Shown here in pieces: positions 1 to 7,828 of a stretch of 64,000 nt of DNA. Below the pieces are notes generated by a model, which ran no database searches, was not told the DNA's origin, and saw nothing but the letters and a program-made list of their open reading frames with translations. The stretch is taken from contig NZ_JAGPWC010000014.1 of the NCBI RefSeq assembly GCF_018119405.1, forward strand, positions 1-64,000, written 5' to 3'. How positions within the stretch are numbered: position 1 is the stretch's first letter; each line of letters begins with the position of its first letter. The position numbers and the translations under genes are program-made. This DNA comes from Massilia sp. ST3. GTDB taxonomy: Bacteria; Pseudomonadota; Gammaproteobacteria; Burkholderiales; Burkholderiaceae_D.

Positions 1-7
1 CCCCGCG

Positions 8-1438
8 TCAACGCACCGTCGCCAGCGCCGGCCCCTGCTCCCACCCGCCGCCGATGGCGCGCGCCACGGCCACGGTGGCCAGCAGGCGCTGGGTGCGGAT
101 CTGCGCCGCCGCCCGGTCCGCCGCCAGCGCGCTGCGCTGGGCGTCGGTCACGTCCAGGTAGGTCGAGACGCCGCGCTCGTAGCGCGCCTGCGCCACCAGC
201 AAGGCGCGGCTGGCGGCCTGCTGCGACTGCGCCTGCACCTCGCCCTGCTTCTGGCGCTGCTCCACATCCGACAGCGCATCCTCGACTTCGCGCAGCGCCG
301 TCAGGAGCCTGCCTTGGTGATTCGCCACCGCTTCCTCGTAGCGCGCCTTCGACAGCGCCAGGTTGGAGCGGTTGCGGCCCGCGTCGAACACCGGCAGCGA
401 CAGCGCCAGCGGGCCGATCGAGAACTGGCGCGCGCCGCCGCTGGCCAGGTCGCGCAGGTGCTCGGAGGCGAAGCCGAAGTTACCGGTCAGCGACAGCGAG
501 GGGTAGAACGCGCCTTCGGCCACGCCCACCTGGGCGTTCGCCGCGCGCAGCTGGGCCACGCTGGCCGCCAGGTCGGGACGCTGCCCCATCAGGCTGGCCG
601 GCAGGCCGACCGGAATGGCCGGCGGCTGCGGCAGCGCGCTGTTTGACGCCGCCATCAGCGGCGCGCTCGGCGAGGCGCCGACCAGGGTCGCCAGCGCGTG
701 CTCGACCAGGTTGCGCTGGCGCTGCACCTCGTGCAGGTCGGCTTCGGCGTTGGCGCGCTCGATACGGGCGCGCGAGACATCCAGTTCGTTCGACAGGCCG
801 GCCTTGAAGCGCGCCTCGACCAGCTCCTGCGCCTCGCGCCGGGTGTCGAGCGCGCCGCGCAGGATCGCCAGCTCGGCGTCCAGGCCGCGCAGCTGCCAGT
901 ACGAGGACGCCACCTGGCTCGAGAGCAGCAGGATCACCCCATCGCGGTCATCCTGGGCGGCCAGCGCCTGCGCGTCGGCCGCCTCGACCACGCGGCGCAC
1001 GCGGCCCCACAGGTCCAGCTCGTAAGACAGCGAAGCGCCGACGTTGAAGTTGTTGCCCTCGATCGAGCGGCGGCCCAGGGCGATGCCCTGCGAGGTCTCG
1101 CTCGAGGTGCGCGAATTCGAGATGCCGGCGCCGACCGCGACGCTCGGCAGCTGGCCGGCGCGCACCACGCCCAGCTGGGCCTGGGCCTGCAGCAGGCGCT
1201 GGGCGGCGGCCTGCACGCCCGGGTTGTCGCGCAGGGCGCGCTGCTCCAGGCTGTCGAGGGTGGGATCGGCGAACACGGTCCACCAGCTGGCGGGCAGGCG
1301 CGCGGTGTCGCCGTTGGCAGCGTGGCGGAAGGCCGACCCGGTCGGCGCCGCCGGTGCCTGGAAGTCGGGACCGACGGTGGTGCAGCCTGCGAGCGCCAGC
1401 GAGGCGGCGATCAGGGTCAGTGCGAATGGCTTCTTCAT
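8..1438 (-). CDS. NodT-family outer membrane efflux lipoprotein
   Basis: This is the outer membrane channel of a tripartite drug efflux pump (RND/MFS-associated OprM/NodT family, TolC-like fold). The 476-residue protein starts with a lipoprotein signal; the lipobox LALAGC places the lipidated cysteine at residue 19. The rest shows the family's two repeated OEP domains, with long alanine- and glutamine-rich helices and the motif GQRPDL in the middle. The start at 1438 was chosen because the signal peptide begins there; the frame stays open further upstream but only as a shadow of emrB. It is the last gene of a minus-strand run emrA-emrB-nodT with a 17-nt gap to emrB, so it probably completes this pump. 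Family assignment is secure; the substrate is unknown. Confidence 0.93.
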   Translation of the reverse strand: MKKPFALTLIAASLALAGCTTVGPDFQAPAAPTGSAFRHAANGDTARLPASWWTVFADPTLDSLEQRALRDNPGVQAAAQRLLQAQAQLGVVRAGQLPSVAVGAGISNSRTSSETSQGIALGRRSIEGNNFNVGASLSYELDLWGRVRRVVEAADAQALAAQDDRDGVILLLSSQVASSYWQLRGLDAELAILRGALDTRREAQELVEARFKAGLSNELDVSRARIERANAEADLHEVQRQRNLVEHALATLVGASPSAPLMAASNSALPQPPAIPVGLPASLMGQRPDLAASVAQLRAANAQVGVAEGAFYPSLSLTGNFGFASEHLRDLASGGARQFSIGPLALSLPVFDAGRNRSNLALSKARYEEAVANHQGRLLTALREVEDALSDVEQRQKQGEVQAQSQQAASRALLVAQARYERGVSTYLDVTDAQRSALAADRAAAQIRTQRLLATVAVARAIGGGWEQGPALATVR

Positions 1439-1455
1439 GTTCTCTGCTTTCGTAT

Positions 1456-3066
1456 TCAATGTGCGCCCGAGGCGCCGCCCGGCGACTTCACCTTGTCGGC
1501 CATCCAGATCGCCGCGATGCAGCCGATCAGCACCAGGCCGATGATCAGGAAGCCGTCGTTGTAGGCCATCACATAGGATTCGCGCCGCACGATGCGGTCG
1601 ATGACGGCGAGCGCCTGGTTCGCGGCCGTGGCCGGGTCCATGCCGTTGGCGATGAAGCCCTGGGTCAGCTGGTCCAGGCGCTGCTGGGTGGCCGGCGCGT
1701 AGTTCGACACGGCTTCGCCCAGGCGCGCCGAGTGGAAGTGCTCGCGGTTCGTCAGCGAGGTGGCCAGCAGCGCGATGCCGATCGAGCCGCCCAGGTTGCG
1801 GGTCATGTTGAACAGGCTCGAGGCCGAAGGCATGTCGCGCGGCGGCAGGCCGGACATCGCGAAGTTCGACAGGGTCAGCATCACGAAGGGCTGGCCGATC
1901 GCGCGCACGATCTGGGTCAGCATCAGCTGGTCGTAGCCGGTGCTCGCATCCATGAAGGCGTTCATCACGCAGGAGCCGCCGAACAGCAGCAGGCCGAAGG
2001 AGCACAGGATGCGGTTGTCGACCTTGGACGACAGCGCGGCCGCGAAAGGCATCACGAACAGCTGCGGCAGGCCGACCCAGGCGATCACCTCGCCGATCTG
2101 CATCGGGGTATAGCCGGCGATCTGGCCCAGGTAGAGCGGCAGCAGGAACGAGGACCCGTACAAGCCCATGCCGGTCACCGCCGACAGCATGGTCGCGACC
2201 AGGAAGTTGCGCTGGCCGTACAGGGCCAGGTTCACGAAAGGATCGGGACGCGAGAAGCTCACCACCACCCAGCCCAGGATGCCGGTCAGGGACAGCGCGG
2301 CGAAAGTCACGATGAACTCGGACTCGAACCAGTCCTTCGAATTGCCCTCTTCCAGGAAGATGGTCAGGCAGGCCAGGCCCATCGCCATCAGGCCGATGCC
2401 GAGCCAGTCGGCGTTGACCAGGGTCTTGAGATTGGCCTTTTCCTTGTCCAGGCCATACATGATGCCGGCGATCAGCAGCACGCCCGGCACCCAGTTGATG
2501 TAGAAGATCGAAGGCCAGCCGTACAGCTCGGACAAATAGCCGCCCAGGGTCGGGCCCATGGCCGGCGCCAGGGTGGCGGTCAGGCCGAAGATCGCCATGC
2601 CGGCCGCGCGCTTGTTGGCGGGCAGGCGAGTGATCACGAGCGTCATCGCCATCGGGATCAGGGCGCCGCCGGTGAAGCCCTGCAGCATGCGGAACACGAT
2701 CATGCTCTCGAGGTTCCAGGCCGCGCCGCACAGGGTCGAGAACAGCAGGAACAGGGCGGTGGTGCCCATCATGTAGTTGCGCACACCGAAGGCGCGGGTC
2801 AGCAGCGCGGTCATCGGGATCACGACGATCTCGGCGCACAGGTAGGCGGTGGAGATCCAGGAGCCCTCTTCCTGCGTGGCCGACAGGGTGCCGAGGATGT
2901 CGCGCAGCGAGGAGTTGGTGATCTGGATGTCGAGCACCGCCATGAAGGCGCCCAGCATGCCGGCGGCGACCGCGACCCAGGTGCGTGCGTCGACGCGCGC
3001 GCCGAGCGGCGGCGAATAAGGCGTGGCGGGCGCGCCCGCGACGGCGGGCTTGCTCAGGGAGCTCAT
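1456..3066 (-). CDS. emrB: EmrB/QacA-type MFS drug:H+ antiporter (DHA2, 14 TM)
   Basis: This is the inner membrane proton-driven drug exporter of an EmrAB-type pump. At 536 residues it has the length and the roughly 14 hydrophobic segments of the DHA2 family. Family signatures visible are the N-terminal 'MLGAFMAVLDIQITNSSL' segment, where the aspartate in helix 1 (LDIQ) is the typical DHA2 acidic residue, and RLPANKRAAGMAIFGL in the loop after helix 4. The downstream RNLGGSIGIALLATSL segment matches the antiporter family. It lies 9 nt after emrA and 17 nt before the outer membrane lipoprotein gene, so the three are surely co-transcribed. The exported compounds cannot be read from the sequence. 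Confidence 0.93.
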   Translation of the reverse strand: MSSLSKPAVAGAPATPYSPPLGARVDARTWVAVAAGMLGAFMAVLDIQITNSSLRDILGTLSATQEEGSWISTAYLCAEIVVIPMTALLTRAFGVRNYMMGTTALFLLFSTLCGAAWNLESMIVFRMLQGFTGGALIPMAMTLVITRLPANKRAAGMAIFGLTATLAPAMGPTLGGYLSELYGWPSIFYINWVPGVLLIAGIMYGLDKEKANLKTLVNADWLGIGLMAMGLACLTIFLEEGNSKDWFESEFIVTFAALSLTGILGWVVVSFSRPDPFVNLALYGQRNFLVATMLSAVTGMGLYGSSFLLPLYLGQIAGYTPMQIGEVIAWVGLPQLFVMPFAAALSSKVDNRILCSFGLLLFGGSCVMNAFMDASTGYDQLMLTQIVRAIGQPFVMLTLSNFAMSGLPPRDMPSASSLFNMTRNLGGSIGIALLATSLTNREHFHSARLGEAVSNYAPATQQRLDQLTQGFIANGMDPATAANQALAVIDRIVRRESYVMAYNDGFLIIGLVLIGCIAAIWMADKVKSPGGASGAH

Positions 3067-3075
3067 GGGGCTTCC

Positions 3076-4239
3076 TTAGTGGGCCTGGGCCGCAGAGGCG
3101 GTCTGGGTATGCGCGACTTTCTGGTCGAGCGCGACCTCGGCCACCACCGACATGCCCGGCACCAGGCGGCCGGCGTACTTCTTCACGTCCTGCGGATCGA
3201 GGGTGATCTTGACCGGCACGCGCTGCACGATCTTGGTGAAGTTACCGGTCGCGTTATCGGCCGGCAGCAGCGCGAACTGGTTGCCCGAGGCCGGCGAGAA
3301 GCTGTCCACGCGGCCGACCAGGTCCTTGCCCGGCAGGGCGTCGACTTCCAGGTGCACCTGCTGGCCCGGCTCGAGCCTGGCGAGCTGGGTTTCCTTGAAG
3401 TTGGCGACCACCCACACATTGTCTTCCACCACCGCCAGCAACTGCTGGCCCGGCTGCACGCGGGCGCCCACTTCGATGCTGCGCTTGCCGACGCGGCCCG
3501 CCACCGGCGCCACGATGCGGTTATAGGCCAGCTGCTGGCTGGCGTCCTTCAGCTGGGCCTGCAGCACCTTGACCTGGGCCTTGAGCACGTCGCGCGCGGC
3601 GTCGGCGGCCGTCACCTGGGCCTGGGCCGCGCTGGCGCTCTCGCGGCGCGCCGCCACGTCGGCCACGGCCCCGGCGCGGGCCGCGCTGGAAGCGTCCACC
3701 TCGGCCTTCGAGACCGCCTTCATGGTCTCGCTGTACAGCTGGCCGAAGCGCTCGGCGTCCTGGCGCGCACGCACCAGCTGGGCCTCGGCCTGCCTGACCT
3801 GGGCGCCGGCGGCGGCCGCCTGGGCGCGCACCTGGGCCACCTGGGCGCCGGCCTGCCCGATCTGCTGCTGCACGCTGGCGATCTGGGCCTCGATCTGCTC
3901 GACGCGCACGGCGTGGTCGGCCGGGTCCAGCTCGGCGATCACGTCGCCCGCCTTGACCATCTGGTTGTCGTCGACCAGCACGCGGGTGACCACGCCGGCC
4001 ACGCGCGCCGACACCGGGTGCACGCGCCCGGTGACGTAGGCATTCTCGGTTTCCACGTAATGATGGCTCTTGTACCACATGCGCCCGCCCGCGCCGATGG
4101 CGGCCAGCGCGATCAGTCCGACCACGGCCAGCACGCGCTTGTTGGGCGGCGCCTTGCCTTGGGCGGCGCCCTGGATGGGGGCGCCGGCCTGGGTAGTGGC
4201 GGCGGGCTTGTGCTCGGCCGGGGTATGCGCTTCTGCCAT
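3076..4239 (-). CDS. emrA: EmrA-type HlyD-family membrane fusion protein
   Basis: This is the periplasmic adaptor linking EmrB to the outer membrane channel. The 387-residue protein has a cytoplasmic N-terminus rich in alanine, one membrane segment (about residues 38-55) and a first lipoyl half (GRVHPVSARVAGVVTRVLVD). A long alanine/glutamine coiled-coil hairpin (about 110-220) follows, then the second lipoyl half (NRIVAPVAGRVGKRSIEVG) and a beta-barrel domain. This order is diagnostic of EmrA/HlyD proteins. It is the first gene of the efflux operon and faces the TetR gene across 112 bp that carry a long inverted repeat, so it is probably repressed by that regulator. Confidence 0.94.
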   Translation of the reverse strand: MAEAHTPAEHKPAATTQAGAPIQGAAQGKAPPNKRVLAVVGLIALAAIGAGGRMWYKSHHYVETENAYVTGRVHPVSARVAGVVTRVLVDDNQMVKAGDVIAELDPADHAVRVEQIEAQIASVQQQIGQAGAQVAQVRAQAAAAGAQVRQAEAQLVRARQDAERFGQLYSETMKAVSKAEVDASSAARAGAVADVAARRESASAAQAQVTAADAARDVLKAQVKVLQAQLKDASQQLAYNRIVAPVAGRVGKRSIEVGARVQPGQQLLAVVEDNVWVVANFKETQLARLEPGQQVHLEVDALPGKDLVGRVDSFSPASGNQFALLPADNATGNFTKIVQRVPVKITLDPQDVKKYAGRLVPGMSVVAEVALDQKVAHTQTASAAQAH

Positions 4240-4251
4240 GGGAGTACTCCG

Positions 4252-4335
4252 AAGAAATGAAATGGTTTAGGCGCATTATTTTCCAAGATCCGGGCAAAGT
4301 CAAGAAATGAAACGGTTGCATTTCATTTGACTTTG
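4252..4335. promoter_or_regulatory. Probable TetR operator region between emrA and tetR
   Basis: The divergent intergenic region contains a direct repeat, AAGAAATGAAAYGGTT, at 4252-4267 and 4302-4317. The second copy sits inside an inverted repeat with arms CAAAGTC (4295-4301) and GACTTTG (4329-4335) and inner arms AAATGAAA/TTTCATTT. Such dyads between a tetR gene and the pump it controls are typical operator positions. The binding itself is inferred. Confidence 0.6.
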
Positions 4336-4351
4336 CTCTAAAGTTTGAAGC

Positions 4352-5002
4352 ATGAGCAAACCCATGTCTTCTTGCGTCAAGTCGGCCGGCCGCCCCAAGG
4401 CTTCCGAGGTCGAGGCGCGCACCCAGGAACTGATCCATGTCGCGGGCGGCCTGTTCCTGAAGCACGGCTATACCAAGGTCAGCCTGGAGGCCATCGCGCG
4501 CGAGGCGCGGGTCGCGGTGCGGACCATCTATGTGAAGTTCGGCGGCAAGGCCGGCCTGCTGAAGGCGGCCCTGGTCGCGCGCCGCGAGCGCTTCTTCCCG
4601 GCCGGCAGCATGGAAGAAGACACCCGCCCGCTGCGCGCCATCCTGGACGATTTCGCGCGCGTGTTCTATGCCCTGCTGTGCGAGTCCGACGCCGTGGCCC
4701 TGCAGCGCGTCGTGATTGCCGAGTCGGGCAGCAACCCGGAACTGGCGGACACCTTCTACGAGGCCGGGCCGCGCATGACGCGCGAGATGCTGGACCGTTT
4801 CTTCGCCCGCGCCGACGTGCGCGCCCAGCTGCGCGAGGACCTGCCCTTCGACCAGCTGCCGCCTTACCTGATCTCCTGCATCAATGGCGATCCCCTCGGA
4901 CGCTTCCTGTTCCCCGACCAGGAACCTTGCGGCGAGGAAGCCGAGCGCCTGCTGGCGCAGCGCATGGAGCTGTTCTACCGAAGTGTCCTCAAGCATCCTT
5001 GA
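4352..5002 (+). CDS. TetR/AcrR-family transcriptional regulator
   Basis: This 216-residue DNA-binding repressor has an N-terminal TetR helix-turn-helix at about residues 20-65. The recognition region reads SLEAIAREARVAVRTIYVKFGGKAGLL, split over the two HTH helices, and matches the family pattern 'iA..aGvs..tlY.hF.sKe.L'. The C-terminal ligand-binding part resembles the TetR_C_33/AefR-like type, with an early cysteine (LLCESDA) and a conserved 'LISCINGDPLGRFLF' stretch. It is divergent from the efflux operon and is its likely local repressor, released when a pump substrate binds. The ligand is unknown. Confidence 0.93.
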   Translation: MSKPMSSCVKSAGRPKASEVEARTQELIHVAGGLFLKHGYTKVSLEAIAREARVAVRTIYVKFGGKAGLLKAALVARRERFFPAGSMEEDTRPLRAILDDFARVFYALLCESDAVALQRVVIAESGSNPELADTFYEAGPRMTREMLDRFFARADVRAQLREDLPFDQLPPYLISCINGDPLGRFLFPDQEPCGEEAERLLAQRMELFYRSVLKHP

Positions 5003-5080
5003 GGCAAGACTCTGTGCGTCATCGCACCGACCCGCCTCTGCCTTCCGTGAGAGCCTGAACGCCTTTACCAGGAGGGTGTC

Positions 5081-5128
5081 ATGGATACCAAGAACACAAC
5101 AGCGGCGCACCGCGAGGAGGCAGTATGA
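5081..5128 (+). CDS. Possible 15-codon leader peptide
   Basis: A very short reading frame, MDTKNTTAAHREEAV, starts 4 nt after a near-perfect Shine-Dalgarno sequence (AGGAGGG, 5070-5076). It ends in TGA overlapping the ATG of the next gene (ATGA, 5125-5128). The strong ribosome site and the overlap suggest translational coupling to the 61-residue protein. There is no run of a single amino acid that would indicate classical attenuation. Whether the peptide itself matters is unknown. Confidence 0.35.
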   Translation: MDTKNTTAAHREEAV

Positions 5129-5310
5129 GCAAGTCGTCCCGTTACGAATGGCGTGACCAGCAGGCGTCGCTGCAAGAACGCATGAAATGCTTCATTGAAA
5201 ACCCCGGCAACGAACAGCTCGAAGCGGTCGTTGCCGAAATGCGTGCCTACGCCGCCGCGGCGCAGGCGGGGACGATCGATATTCCGCAACGCTTCGTCAG
5301 TTTCGGCTGA
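5125..5310 (+). CDS. Small hypothetical protein (61 aa)
   Basis: This 61-residue soluble protein was not matched to a family. It is mostly helical, with charged residues at the N-terminus (MSKSSRYEWRDQQASLQERM) and an alanine-rich helix, EMRAYAAAAQAG, before a short tail. There is no signal peptide, membrane segment or cysteine pair. The ATG has a GAGGAGG ribosome site about 6 nt upstream, and the gene is followed by a strong terminator at 5331-5361. It therefore looks like a real short transcription unit downstream of the TetR gene. Function unknown. Confidence 0.6.
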   Translation: MSKSSRYEWRDQQASLQERMKCFIENPGNEQLEAVVAEMRAYAAAAQAGTIDIPQRFVSFG

Positions 5311-5330
5311 GCAGTAGCGGGCCGCAAAAA

Positions 5331-5361
5331 GACCGTCCGGTTTGCCGGGCGGTTTTTTTTT
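5331..5361 (+). terminator. Rho-independent terminator
   Basis: A 9-bp GC-rich stem (ACCGTCCGG / CCGGGCGGT, one G-T pair) with a TTTG loop is followed by nine T residues. It ends the transcript of the 61-residue protein. Confidence 0.85.
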
Positions 5362-5376
5362 GCCGGGTACAGCCCG

Positions 5377-5697
5377 CTAGATCGTCGCCACCGGCACCGG
5401 CTTCGCCGCGCCCAGGTCTTCCAGGTCGTAGACCCGCGTCAGGCAGTGCACCGTGCGCGATGCGCGGTGCCGTTCGTGGATCTCGCGGGTCACCACTTGC
5501 ACCCTGCGCGGGGCCAGCGCCACCTGGCGCGGGTCGATGCCATCCCGGCCGTGGTCCTCGAATTTCGCCGCCAGCTGCTGCGAAATGGTCCCGGTCACGG
5601 TCGCGGGTTCGCCGCGGATCGTGGTCTTGAGTTCGAAGCAGCGCGATTCGGGCAGCACGAAGACCGTGCCGATGTAGTCATTGCCGTGTTCGTCCAT
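5377..5697 (-). CDS. Hypothetical protein (106 aa)
   Basis: This 106-residue cytoplasmic protein of unknown function starts MDEHGNDYIGTVFVLPESR. The ATG at 5697 has an excellent AGGAGG ribosome site 5 nt upstream, so the longer upstream reading is rejected. The sequence has a beta-rich first half (FVLPESRCFELKTTIRGEPATVTG) and a basic second half (PRRVQVVTREIHERHR). It lacks hydrophobic segments. It stands alone, convergent with the small gene at 5125 and divergent from the DUF2141 gene. I do not recognise the family. Confidence 0.6.
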   Translation of the reverse strand: MDEHGNDYIGTVFVLPESRCFELKTTIRGEPATVTGTISQQLAAKFEDHGRDGIDPRQVALAPRRVQVVTREIHERHRASRTVHCLTRVYDLEDLGAAKPVPVATI

Positions 5698-5919
5698 GTC
5701 AGCCTCCTGAGCCAGACGCGACCGCGGCAAGAGGATTGCCGCCTCATGCCGCCATGATAGCGTTTCGCCAGCCGGCGGCAACCGGCGCACGCTTGGGCCG
5801 CCGCATTTCGCGCCGCCGGCGTGCAATTCGCGCCGCCAGGGCGGCGCCCCGTCGCAAGCCGGCATCCGCGGCCGGGCCGCCCGCTACAGTGCCTCCATCC
5901 CAACCGACTGGAGACCACC

Positions 5920-6336
5920 ATGAAACTGTTCCCTCACGCAAGCTGCCTCGCCCTCCTCCTTTCCTGCGCCGCCGCCCATGCGGGCGACCTCGCGATCCGC
6001 GTCGACGACGTCAAATCCTCCGAAGGCAGCATCATGGTGGCGGTCTACGATTCCGCCGACAGCTTCCTCAAGCGCCCGGCCAAGGTGGCGCGGGTGCCGG
6101 CCAGCGCCGGCGCGGTGGACGTGCTGATCAAGGACCTGCCGGCGGGCGACTACGGCTTCGCCCTCTTCCACGACGCCAACGGCAACGGCAAGATGGACCG
6201 CAACCTGATGGGCATCCCGTCCGAAGCGCACGCATTCAGCAACAACGCGTTCGGCCACATGGGCCCGCCCTCCTTCGAGCAGACCAGGTTTTCGGTCGCC
6301 GCCGGCGGCGCCAGCGCCACCGTCAGCCTGCGCTGA
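5920..6336 (+). CDS. DUF2141 domain secreted protein
   Basis: This 138-residue exported protein has a signal peptide (MKLFPHASCLALLLSCAAAH, cleavage near AHAG). The mature domain has the DUF2141 pattern: an early 'GSIMVAVYDSADSFL' strand region, then 'LPAGDYGFALFHDANGNGKMD', where DANGNGKMD looks like a calcium-binding-type loop, and the conserved 'GIPSEAHAFSNNA..GPPSFE'. The start follows the sequence GGAGACCACC. Proteins of this type commonly neighbour carotenoid or lipid metabolism genes, and here it precedes a carotenoid oxygenase gene by 7 nt. The two are very probably co-transcribed. No molecular function is established for the domain. Confidence 0.88.
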   Translation: MKLFPHASCLALLLSCAAAHAGDLAIRVDDVKSSEGSIMVAVYDSADSFLKRPAKVARVPASAGAVDVLIKDLPAGDYGFALFHDANGNGKMDRNLMGIPSEAHAFSNNAFGHMGPPSFEQTRFSVAAGGASATVSLR

Positions 6337-6343
6337 GAGCGGC

Positions 6344-7828
6344 ATGGACCGCCGCCGCTTCCTCGACGCCGGCCTCGGCGCGGGCCTCCTCGCCCTGACC
6401 GGCGGTGCCCGCGCCGACCAGGCCACCTACCGCCGCTTCCACGCGGCCCTGGCGCACGACCCGTCGCTGGCGGTGTATGCCGGCGTCGCCGGCAGCCAGG
6501 CCGGCGCGGCGCGCCTCAGCGGGCGCCTGCCCGCCGACCTGCAGGGCAGCTTCTACCGCAACGGTCCTGGGCGCTTCGAGCTCGGCGGCGAACGCCATCA
6601 CCACTGGTTCGACGGCGACGGCTATGCCCAGTGCTGGCGGATCCGGGACGGCAAGGTACACCACCACGGCCGCTTCGTGGAAACGCGCCGCTTCCTGGAC
6701 GAATCGGATGCCGGCCGGTTCCTGTATCCCTCCTTCGGCACCCACGTGGCGCGCCGGGGTTTTCGCGACAACGACACCCTGAACGCCGCCAACACCAACC
6801 TGCTGCCCTTCGACGGCCGCCTGTACGCGCTGTGGGAGGGCGGTTCCGCCACCGAACTCGATCCGGACACGCTGGCGACCATGGGCGCCAAGACCTGGCG
6901 CGAGGACTTGCGCGCGATGCCCTTCTCGGCCCACCCCAAGCTCGACCCGCAAGGCGGCATGTGGAATTTCGGCGCCCTGCCCGGCTCGGGCCGCATCGCC
7001 GTGTACCAGATCGGCGCCGGCGGCCAGGTGTTGCGCACCGGAGTGGTCGAGGCGCCACAGCAGGCCATGGTGCACGACTTCGCGGTCAGCGCGAAACACC
7101 TGGTCTTTCTCCTTCCGCCCTACGACCTGCGGCCCGGCGCAAGCCTGAGTTTCGCCGAACGCCACAAGTGGGCCGGCGACGGCCCGGCCGCGCGCCCGCT
7201 GCGCGTAGTGGTGGTGGCGAAGGACACGCTGGCCGTGCGCCAGGTGTTCGAACTGTCGCCCGCGATGGTGTTCCACTTCGGGAACGCCTGGGAAGACGGC
7301 GCCTGCACCCGCTTCGACGCGGTGCTCCACCAGGGTGACGCGATCGGCGAGCTGGGCGGGCTGATGGCCGGCGAGCGGCCCGCCGGCCCGCACGGGCGCA
7401 GCGAAGCGGTGCAAATCTGCCTCGACTATGCAAGCGGCCAGGCCCGCGTCAGCCGCTTGTTCGGCGCCAGCGAGTTTCCGCGCGTCGCGCCCCAGGTCGT
7501 CGGCAGCCGCCACCGCCGCCTGGTCTTGCTCGGCAACGAGGACGAGGCCGTGCTGTCGAGCGTGAACCTGGTGGATACGGACACCGGCAAGGTGGACAGC
7601 TACCGCTTCGGCGCCGGCTGGCAAGTCGAGGAGCATGTGCTGGTGCCACGCCGCCATGCACGCTCGGAAACCGACGGCTACCTGGTCGGCGTCGCGCAGG
7701 ACCTGCGCAAAGAGGTGACCGTGATGACCGTGTTCGATGCCGGGCGGGTGAGCGCCGGGCCGCTGGCGCTGGCCCGGCTCCCCTATCGCACACCGCACTG
7801 CTTTCATGGTAATTTCTTGCTCGCATGA
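6344..7828 (+). CDS. Carotenoid oxygenase family protein (RPE65/CCD-like)
   Basis: This is a non-haem iron dioxygenase that cleaves a C=C bond in carotenoids or related aromatic alkenes. The 494 residues match the seven-bladed propeller family length. The four iron-binding histidines appear in their usual contexts: SAHPKLDP, MVHDFAVS, VFHFGNAWEDG and the C-terminal HCFHGNF. The early QGSFYRNGPGRFELGG segment is also a family hallmark. The N-terminus (MDRRRFLDAGLGAGLLALTGGARA) resembles a Tat signal with RRRFL, so the enzyme is probably exported folded. It follows the DUF2141 gene by 7 nt and overlaps the sensor kinase gene by 4 nt (ATGA). Substrate unknown; a carotenoid or a lignin-type stilbene are both possible. 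Confidence 0.93.
   Translation: MDRRRFLDAGLGAGLLALTGGARADQATYRRFHAALAHDPSLAVYAGVAGSQAGAARLSGRLPADLQGSFYRNGPGRFELGGERHHHWFDGDGYAQCWRIRDGKVHHHGRFVETRRFLDESDAGRFLYPSFGTHVARRGFRDNDTLNAANTNLLPFDGRLYALWEGGSATELDPDTLATMGAKTWREDLRAMPFSAHPKLDPQGGMWNFGALPGSGRIAVYQIGAGGQVLRTGVVEAPQQAMVHDFAVSAKHLVFLLPPYDLRPGASLSFAERHKWAGDGPAARPLRVVVVAKDTLAVRQVFELSPAMVFHFGNAWEDGACTRFDAVLHQGDAIGELGGLMAGERPAGPHGRSEAVQICLDYASGQARVSRLFGASEFPRVAPQVVGSRHRRLVLLGNEDEAVLSSVNLVDTDTGKVDSYRFGAGWQVEEHVLVPRRHARSETDGYLVGVAQDLRKEVTVMTVFDAGRVSAGPLALARLPYRTPHCFHGNFLLA

Noticed and set aside
1354..4260. 968-codon open frame on the plus strand opposite the efflux operon
   Set aside because: It is an antisense shadow of GC-rich genes: it is very rich in His, Arg, Gly and Gln, has no ribosome site, no domain, and spans three well-supported genes on the other strand.
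5698..5865. 56-codon N-terminal extension of the 106-residue protein
   Set aside because: AGGAGG is placed exactly for the ATG at 5697; the extension is Arg/Gly-rich shadow sequence.
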